64,000 nucleotides of DNA from Talaromyces rugulosus (taxonomy: Eukaryota > Ascomycota > Eurotiomycetes > Eurotiales > Trichocomaceae), in contig NC_049561.1 of NCBI RefSeq assembly GCF_013368755.1, forward strand, positions 248,001 to 312,000, read 5' to 3'. The notes below the pieces were generated by a model. That model made no database searches, was not told where the DNA came from, and was given only the letters and a program-made list of their open reading frames with translations. Positions 57,401 through 64,000 of the stretch are shown here, one piece after another; position 1 is the first letter of the stretch, and the number at the start of each line of letters is the position of its first letter. The position numbers were made by a program, and so were the translations under genes.

Positions 57401-58875
57401 TCTCGTTGACAGTCGAAAGCGGCCTGCAAGGGACGAAGTACTGTCGATTCAAAGTCCGAGTTTCTGATGGATGCGATATGAATAATATGTCCGACGTGTC
57501 CAAGTGGCAGAAAACAATGGGGGCTGCAAGTGCACAATAATGCGGCGCGGCTCTCGATGGAAAAGCGATTGACAGGTGCACAAACGAAGGCTCGCCAGAT
57601 ACAAGGGCGACGGAGGAAGAATTGCGTCGAAAAGAAAAAGAAAGAGAAAGGAGCGCAAACAATAAGCACAAGAATCGCGTGGGGAGGTGGTGAAGAAAGA
57701 GGACAAAATCTTTTTAGGGCCGCCGGGGGGGACGCAGCAGCAGCCAGCCTGGGCGGTCACCGCCTTGCGCGCCTGGCGTTCCTGGCTGCGTCGACTTCGG
57801 CCTCGTCGCCGGGGCCCGTCTGGTCTTGGCTCTTGCCTCCTGCTGTCTACGATGCTACCACAGACCACGCTGTTTGTCTACAACCTACAACTGCTCCCCG
57901 ATCACGGCCATTGCACGACTTTTCCCATGGCCATCGCGCAAACAATGCAGAGACGAAGCAGCGGAAAACGACGAGAAACGACCGCACTGGCTGTCGGGAG
58001 TCGGCGGTCAGCCCCACTGCGCCGGCGATCGATTCTTGATCGACTGAGATGGTACAGAGTATGCCACCCACAGCAGCCACGATTATTACTATCATTATGA
58101 TTATGGATGGCGTGTCCGACAGCTTTGGGAAAGGTCATCGCCAGCCACGTCCCATTCACCCGTCTTACTTGGAGATTATGGTCTCCCCGATAACAATAAC
58201 GAGACGCTCGCACGAGAGGCTGCCAAAATCACAACTGATCACATGAGGCCCCAGGAGCATGCATACTAGAGTCCAGAACGGACAAGCCGAGCGGGTAAAA
58301 ATCGATCTCCGGAATTTTCCCGGATTCTACCGACCGACTGAAATACTGTGCCTGTCCGGCCCGTGTGTGTCCGGCGTGGAGCAAATGCGGGTCAAAGTTG
58401 GAGTCGTGAGGGGGCAACACATTCCTACCTTTCAAATGAGAAGGAGAAATGGGAAGAATAATCGCCTTGGGGTATTCGTCTTGTAGAAATTTTGACGAGA
58501 AAGACGAGCAACTACGCGTTCATTCTCGCTCATGGAGTTCAAGTAGCCATGCTCAATGAGTAATCCCTCGGCGTACGTTCTCCACAGTAAGCGACAGTGT
58601 GCCAATTCAAAATTGACCCCCAAATGGCTGGCATTAAAAAGAAAAAGAAAAGAGGAGAAAAAAATGCCATAGTGCACTCCGGATAAAAGGAATCATGCTC
58701 CTTCGGAATTCTTCACCGAAATGTGCTTTCGGTGACGGGTGGGCCGCTTCGTGTTCCCCGCACTACTCCAACACTCTTGGTCTTGTATATGCGGATTGGA
58801 GATGCTCAGTCCTTCCAACTACATTATTATTTCTCGGCAGGACTATACATATATACAGCTGCCTTCTATGCGTGA
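57401..58875. other. Carrier-gene promoter region and 3' flank of OGG1
   Basis: About 1.5 kb. Frames on both strands in 57.4-58.1 kb are of similar length and low complexity, which argues they are unused. A GAAAAAGAAAGAG-type purine tract lies at about 57628-57660 (CT-rich in the carrier direction), probably in the 5' untranslated region or promoter. From 58240 to 58870 I see nothing. Confidence 0.5.
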
Positions 58876-60235
58876 TCACGTCCGCCGCCGTTTCGACCTC
58901 CGGCGAGTACCCGTCGTTTCGGCAGCCTCGACAACCAGCTCCTCCTTCGTATCGCTATCATCGTCGGGTGGACGTTTCGTAGTAACTATAGAGGCTGAGG
59001 CTCTCTGACTCTCCACTGGCGCAGCGTCATCTTCCTGCTTGATCTTGACTTCGACCTTCGATGTCAGCCTTTCCGAGAAACTTCGGAGATCTGCAGTGAA
59101 CAAGACGCTGTGCGCCCATCCTGCCTCTTGACCCCATAACTTGCGGAAATGGTTTCCAACCGCGTCATACGTAGCTTTCGTTAACGACTTGTTGCCGCCC
59201 TTGCCAAATTTGTAGTCTCGTTGTGCGATTTGCCAAACTGCACAGCCTTGTTAGTAAAAACAAAGAGTAATCCAAAGGGCCGCTTTCGTACCATGTGTGT
59301 CGACCGGCACTGCTTCTCCCCATCCAAGACCCATCAAAGAAACACAGTCTGCAACCTTTGGCCCAACGCCCTGTAATTCCAAGAGCTTTTCGTGGGCATC
59401 GCGATAACCCTCTCGACCCTCTGGTTTCATGTCACCGCCGGGGGAAGGCTCAACACCGAACGCCGGGCTTTCCGGATTCCGCAGCGAGTCAAGCCAACCC
59501 TTTTCTCGGTCTTTGGCCACCATAACCGCCGTTTGGTAAATATATTTGGCTCTGTATCCGAAGCCAAGGCCCCTCAGCCGACCCTCAACATCCTCCCCAG
59601 TCAATGCCTCTGGGCGAGGGAAGTCGTGATACGAATAGCCGTCGATTGTTCCCACTGGGTCGCCGTAGTTTATGCATAACTTTTCCACCATTTGCGAGAT
59701 CCGGGCAATATTGTTGTTGCTACTGCATATAAACGACACCAGTGCCTCCCAGGCATCCTGGCGAAGAATGCGGATCCCCGTAAAATTTGGCGCCTTCTTC
59801 TTGAAATTCGGGTCTGAATCAGACCATTGTGTATATAGCTCGGTCAGATTGGATGTAAGGTTGAGGTAATGGGTGACGATGGCCAAGGTCTCGTCTGCGT
59901 TTGAATCTTTCACAGGAGAGTCCGATTTAAGGCCTGCGTGCGAAGAAGGAGTCGATGCCGGTGGTGTTGGAAGTGTGGGTTGAGGAGCGTATGATCTATA
60001 ATACAAGTGCGACGGGTCTTGCTTGAGGGAGATGATGCGTCCGCGGAGAACACATCGCCATTCGTCGCTTTCGGGCAACTGGCGCCATCTGCATGCGTTA
60101 TTTAGATGCTGTTATAAATGGCAAGCGAGTGTCTTTTACTCACCTAAAAGACTGGCCACATCTAAGAGTGGTGTTGATGCAGAGCTCACTCAGGCTGATG
60201 GGCAGTTTGCGCCATTCTGAGAAAGCAGGAGACAT
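58876..60235 (-). CDS. ogg1: 8-oxoguanine DNA glycosylase/AP lyase OGG1
   Basis: Exons 60235-60144, 60088-59292 and 59237-58876 give 416 aa. It removes 8-oxoguanine paired with C and nicks the site. The N-terminal domain starts [26 protein letters not shown], as in human OGG1. The helix-hairpin-helix-GPD motif is [18 protein letters not shown], with the catalytic Lys at residue 275, and the general base Asp at 294 in VPVDTH; the Lys-Asp spacing of 19 equals that of human Lys249-Asp268. [12 protein letters not shown] is the lesion-recognition loop. The C-terminal 65 residues are acidic then end in a strongly basic RRRSKRRRT, a probable nuclear localisation signal. It is divergent from the U2AF gene 442 bp away. 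Confidence 0.96.
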
Positions 60236-60677
60236 AGTGTAATGAGCGTCAGGGTCAGACATTCACCCCATAACGAGTGCAAGGTGAAATCACTGAGCGC
60301 GACAAGATTCCAGCGCCAATGCCACGAACAGAGGAGGTGTTGAAATCAGATAAATAGCCCGGCGTCTCCTATGCCGACAAGGGCCATCGATAATAGGCGG
60401 GATAGACGCGCGCTAGGCTGGTCCGCGTTAGGCGCGCCAGGTGGAAAGCCTCGACCAGAAACGTCCCGACGCTGGCGCGACCGCCCAAGACAAAAGATTT
60501 CCAAGCTCAACATCTGCGTCGCCCACGCTGTTTTTGCCAACGCCTGAAGCTTTCTTTGTCTGGTGCCTTTGATTCGCGGTTTTTCATTGAGCTGACACCA
60601 TCTATTTTTTCTCTGTCTCTGTTCTTTTCTCTTTTTGTTCTCTCGCCTTCAAAACCTTAGCACGCTCAATAACCACA
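60236..60677. promoter_or_regulatory. Divergent promoter region of OGG1 and the U2AF gene
   Basis: 442 bp between start codons. A pyrimidine tract (CT-rich, about 60603-60655) lies just before the U2AF start. No gene and no other site I can name. Confidence 0.5.
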
Positions 60678-62760
60678 ATGAACGGGGACGCATACTCGTC
60701 CAGAGGTGAGTCATGAAATTATATAAATGGTAAGGAAAGCTACGATGCTGACTATCATCTTTCTAGATTCTGGACGCCCGCGGGATTACTATGTAAGAAC
60801 TTCCTCCGTAACTTTTCACATGCACGGGTCACTTATCCATCTCGATGAACAGAGAGACGAACGAAGAGATCGCGGAGACCGTGGAGACCGTGGAGAACGC
60901 GGAGGTCGTGGAGACCGGGAAAGAGGCGAAAGGAGACGCTCGAGGTCTCCTCACTACGGCTCCGCTCGAGGCTCGCGCCGTGAACAAGAGGCCGACTCGT
61001 ACTCTTCCAGCCGCGACTACAGGGCCAGAGAGCGCGAAGATCGCTACTCGGGTCGACGAGACGAACGAGAATGGGATCGCGACCGGGGTGACCGTAGTGA
61101 GCGGGGCGATCGGGGCGGCGGTCGAGGTGATCGAGGGGATCGTCGACGAAGGGATTTTGACGACCGTGCCTCGCGTCGGGACCGTGAACGTGGCGACCGT
61201 GGTGACCTTTTCGAAGAGCGTCCGCGTCGCAGGGAACGCGAGGGTCGAGGAGGAGGAGGAGGAGGAGGAGATAGAGAACAACGTCGGAGCAATTCGCCCC
61301 CTCGCAAGAGGGAGCCAACCCCCGATCTCACGGATGTTGTGTCCATCTTGTCACGGAAACGTCGTCTGACCCAGTGGGATATTAAGCCACCTGGATACGA
61401 TAATGTCACAGCTGAGCAAGCAAAGCTATCAGGTGAGTATATATCTTGGCCCTTACATGCGCTTCAATACTGACCACAGACCAGGCATGTTTCCTCTTCC
61501 AGGCGCTCCTCGTCAACAAGCCGTCGACCCATCTCGTCTTCAGGCATTCATAAACCAGCCAGGGTCAGCGGATAACTCGGCGCTGAAACCTGCCAACTCC
61601 AGACAAGCTAAACGCCTGTTTGCTCACAACTTCCCTAGCACGGTGACCGAGGACGGTATCGTTTCCTTCTTCAACCTCCAGCTCAACGGACTGAACGTGA
61701 TTCTGGGAACCGACCCGTGTATATCTGCACAGATTGCGAAGGACCGTTCATTTGCACTTCTGGAGTTCAAAACACCTAATGATGCTACAGTCGCCCTTGC
61801 TCTTGATGGTATCACAATGGCAGAACATGATGCCATGGAAACAGCAAACGGCAGCGCAAAGGGACTTGAATTGCGCCGACCTAAGGACTACATTGTTCCA
61901 TCATTGCCTGAGGACCAGCAAGTCCAAGAGGGTGTAATCTCTAACGATGTGCCTGACTCGGCCAACAAGATATGTGTGACCAATATTCCCACTTATCTTC
62001 CGGAGGAGCCGGTCACAATGTTGCTGAAATCATTTGGAGAACTCAAGTCCTTTGTGCTTGTCAAAGACAGCGGAACAGACGAGTCTCGAGTAAGTTTGTT
62101 AGAAACACATATCAGCGAGTTGATACTAATCCTTCTTAGGGAATTGCATTCTGTGAATATATCGATCCTACCGCGACAACAATAGCTGTCGAAGCATTGA
62201 ACAGTATGGAACTAGCAGAAAAGCACCTCAAGGTGACTCGGGCCAGTATTGGGGCCACGCAGGCCTCCGGGCTAGACATGGGTGTGAACGCCATGTCGAT
62301 GTTTGCAAAGACGACATCTTCCGACCTCGAAACTAGCCGTGTCCTTCAACTGTTGAATATGGTGACTCCTGAAGAGCTGATTAACAATGATGACTATGAA
62401 GGTATGTGCTAGCTGTTTGTTTGAAGCCGGCTGTGGTGCTAATTTTTTCCATTGCAGAAATCCTCGAAGATGTGCAGGAAGAGTGCAGCAAGTATGGCCA
62501 GATTCTTGACCTCAAGATTCCGCGCCCGACTGGCGGCAGTCGACAGTCCGCAGGCGTTGGCAAAATTTTTGTTAAGTTTGGCGATGTCGACTCTGCAACC
62601 AAGGCGTTAAAAACGCTTGCCGGACGGAAGTTTTCTGACCGTACAGTCGTGACGACATATTTCTCGGAGGTGAGTTTTCTTCTTCCTTGTTCTTTCGCCT
62701 GTCTCAAATGACACACCGCTTACTTTGCAACAGGAAAGTTTCGAGGTGGATGCGTGGTAA
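60678..62760 (+). CDS. U2AF large subunit (splicing factor, U2AF65/Prp2-like)
   Basis: Seven exons: 60678-60705, 60767-60792, 60853-61432, 61485-62089, 62140-62401, 62458-62669 and 62734-62760, giving 579 aa. It binds the polypyrimidine tract at 3' splice sites and brings U2 snRNP to the branch point. Residues about 19-190 form an Arg-rich domain, dominated by RGD, RER and RDR repeats with few true RS dipeptides. A linker with LTQWDIKPPGYDNVTAEQAK carries the Trp that docks into the small subunit. RRM1 (about 262-350, KRLFAHNFP) and RRM2 (about 373-455, KICVTNIPTYL) follow, then a U2AF-homology motif (about 484-579), ending ESFEVDAW. The first two exons code only 18 residues; the last codes eight. 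Splice borders were chosen for phase and family fit. Confidence 0.93.
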
Positions 62761-64000
62761 ACCGCACGCATACCGTGTCTCATATATTCCTTTATTTTAT
62801 CTTTTGATGTTTATGTTATGAGAAGGGTTATCACCACCACAAAACAACACCCAGAGCAAGTTACCATACATTGGTTTTTACCTGGTTGGTTGACCAGTAG
62901 TTGGTGAGATGACTCGATATCTCTTGAAGCTTCTTTAATCTTGCTGGTATAATTTACGGGGCAGTGTCTGTCTACTTTTTTTTTCCTTTCTGTCGTTTTC
63001 ATCACAAAAAAAATTTAGTCGAACCAAATTTGCCATGCGAGAAATATCAGGTGTGCCGTGGTCGAAGCGGTGATGCATGCATGTATCATAGTTTTTATAA
63101 CTGGAATTCAAGATGTCCTTGATCCGCGATGCTTCAATATTGAAATGTTATATTCAACAAGCGACAGTAAGGATAGGATTTTCACCAAACTTCGCTTTAA
63201 TCACGTGTTTTTTTTATCATCCATTTCACCAGAGGGCTCGACATGCATCTATGATTGATGGATCTGCCCGGCAGCAATCATTGGACCAACTCTCACGGGA
63301 CAAGCGTTTGATAACATACACGGTTCACATCTCGTGGAGACTATTATTAATGCACCAAACTAGCTACATATTACGTCAATTGATATACCCCGTATGGGGT
63401 ACCGCCCCGGGTCAGAAAGTACTTTTTGTGCGGGGAAATCCTTACTTATCTCGACGAACCCCATATAGTTCCAGATGTCATGAACCATTGACATTCAGAG
63501 ATACAACTGAAAAAGCGGGGAATAGTAATAACCGACCCTCGGAATATCAGAAAGGGAGATTAAATAGCAAAATATTAAACACTAATGGACTAGTGAACTA
63601 TAGTTGGCATGATGGTGAATTTGCGAACCGACGTATATCACATGGAACCTCGGCCACTAATCCGAACTCGCCAGTTGAGGGAATTTTTGGAAAGTTTAAA
63701 ACCTAAATTAACGAATCATAGTTTTTAATAACCTCATGTTCAAGCTTTTCGTTGTGCAAATGCCAAGTGGTTCAAATGTTCGACATCGTCGTTGCTCACC
63801 ACGGTTAACCATGGGTCATGGAACCACCTCATGGCAGACCGGTTGGCAGTGTACCCACTTATGAAACGGGAAATTTTGTAGACAATCAGTTATATTTTAC
63901 GAGTAATCTCTGGAGTTATCACCTTTTATGCAATATTTAATTGGGAGTTAAAATCTGGGGTCTGTGAGCGCTGCATAGGGATAGCACTATAATACCAGCT
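62761..64000. other. 3' flank of the U2AF gene and unassigned sequence
   Basis: About 1.2 kb. A 197-codon ATG-started frame lies on the + strand at 63113-63706, but its composition matches the surrounding non-coding DNA, it has no domain or membrane pattern that I recognise, and it sits in AT-rich sequence. I leave it unannotated as a gene; a short orphan gene cannot be ruled out. Confidence 0.4.

Noticed and set aside
57530..58100. Overlapping 137- and 169-codon frames upstream of the carrier gene
   Set aside because: They lie in purine/GC-biased promoter or leader sequence, with similarly long frames on the opposite strand; low complexity and no recognised domain.
60845..61369. 174-codon frame in the Arg-rich region of the U2AF gene
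   Set aside because: It overlaps a repeat that is clearly coding in another frame and its Val/Ala/Glu/Thr-rich translation is the out-of-frame image of that repeat.
63113..63706. 197-codon ATG-started frame on the + strand near the right end
   Set aside because: Length alone is unusual, but the composition is that of the AT-rich flank, there is no motif or membrane segment, and no splice partner. Kept as unassigned sequence.
1..64000. CRISPR arrays, bacterial operons or a biosynthetic gene cluster
   Set aside because: No regularly spaced direct repeats with unique spacers. Genes are intron-bearing, with unrelated functions and no polyketide synthase, peptide synthetase or terpene genes.

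Overview
The window is nuclear DNA of a filamentous ascomycete, most likely a eurotiomycete of the Aspergillus/Penicillium group. The evidence is short introns of about 50-80 nt with GTRNGT donors, gene families typical of that group (NUC-1/PalcA-type bHLH factor, cAMP-receptor-like GPCR, DUF5321-like mitochondrial protein, BimB-type separase), CT-rich promoters, and a transposon island carrying the transition-only damage typical of repeat-induced point mutation (RIP). I cannot fix the genus. All gene models were spliced by eye and checked for reading phase.

Layout. 0.7-2.9 kb (-): PHO4/NUC-1-like phosphate regulator. 4.3-6.6 kb (+): diverged septin-like P-loop GTPase with a C-terminal membrane segment. 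7.7-9.9 kb (+): Hsp90. 11.2-12.9 kb (-): NTF2+RRM (G3BP-like) RNA-binding protein. 14.0-14.4 kb (-): small unknown protein. 15.6-17.3 kb (+): TPR-type protein, ending 18 bp from the stop of the convergent Nnf1 kinetochore gene (17.3-18.1 kb, -). 18.4-19.9 kb (-): seven-helix cAMP-receptor-like GPCR. 19.9-25.2 kb: gene-poor and repeat-containing, with an F-box-like gene broken by one base in a 9-T run and the frame-shifted remains of another gene. 25.9-27.0 kb (-): Pho85-type CDK. 27.4-28.5 kb (-) and 29.2-30.6 kb (+): divergent pair of a SIRT4-like sirtuin and a probably mitochondrial cation diffusion facilitator. 31.1-32.9 kb (+): D-xylulose kinase. 33.6-36.9 kb (+): exportin-T. 37.7-38.7 kb (-): S-formylglutathione hydrolase. 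38.95-46.83 kb: nested transposons. 47.1-53.4 kb (-): separase. 53.7-54.5 kb (+): mitochondrial DUF5321-like protein. 55.1-57.4 kb (-): EF-hand aspartate/glutamate carrier. 58.9-60.2 kb (-): OGG1. 60.7-62.8 kb (+): U2AF large subunit. The last 1.2 kb holds nothing convincing.

The main discovery is the 38.95-46.83 kb island: a pogo/Fot1-like DNA transposon (48-bp terminal inverted repeats, TA target duplication, inferred 1.88 kb empty length) whose transposase gene is split by a 6.0 kb Ty3/gypsy retroelement with two 274-bp LTRs and a CTTA target duplication. The LTRs differ at about 39 positions, all transitions, and the copy carrying the A/T states switches partway along the LTR. The island begins 235 bp upstream of the S-formylglutathione hydrolase start codon.

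Most other genes are single-copy housekeeping genes with no operon-like logic. Two relationships stand out: a NUC-1-type factor and a Pho85-type CDK, which act in the same phosphate-sensing pathway, lie about 23 kb apart; and several pairs are tightly divergent or convergent (separase/DUF5321, OGG1/U2AF, TPR/Nnf1).
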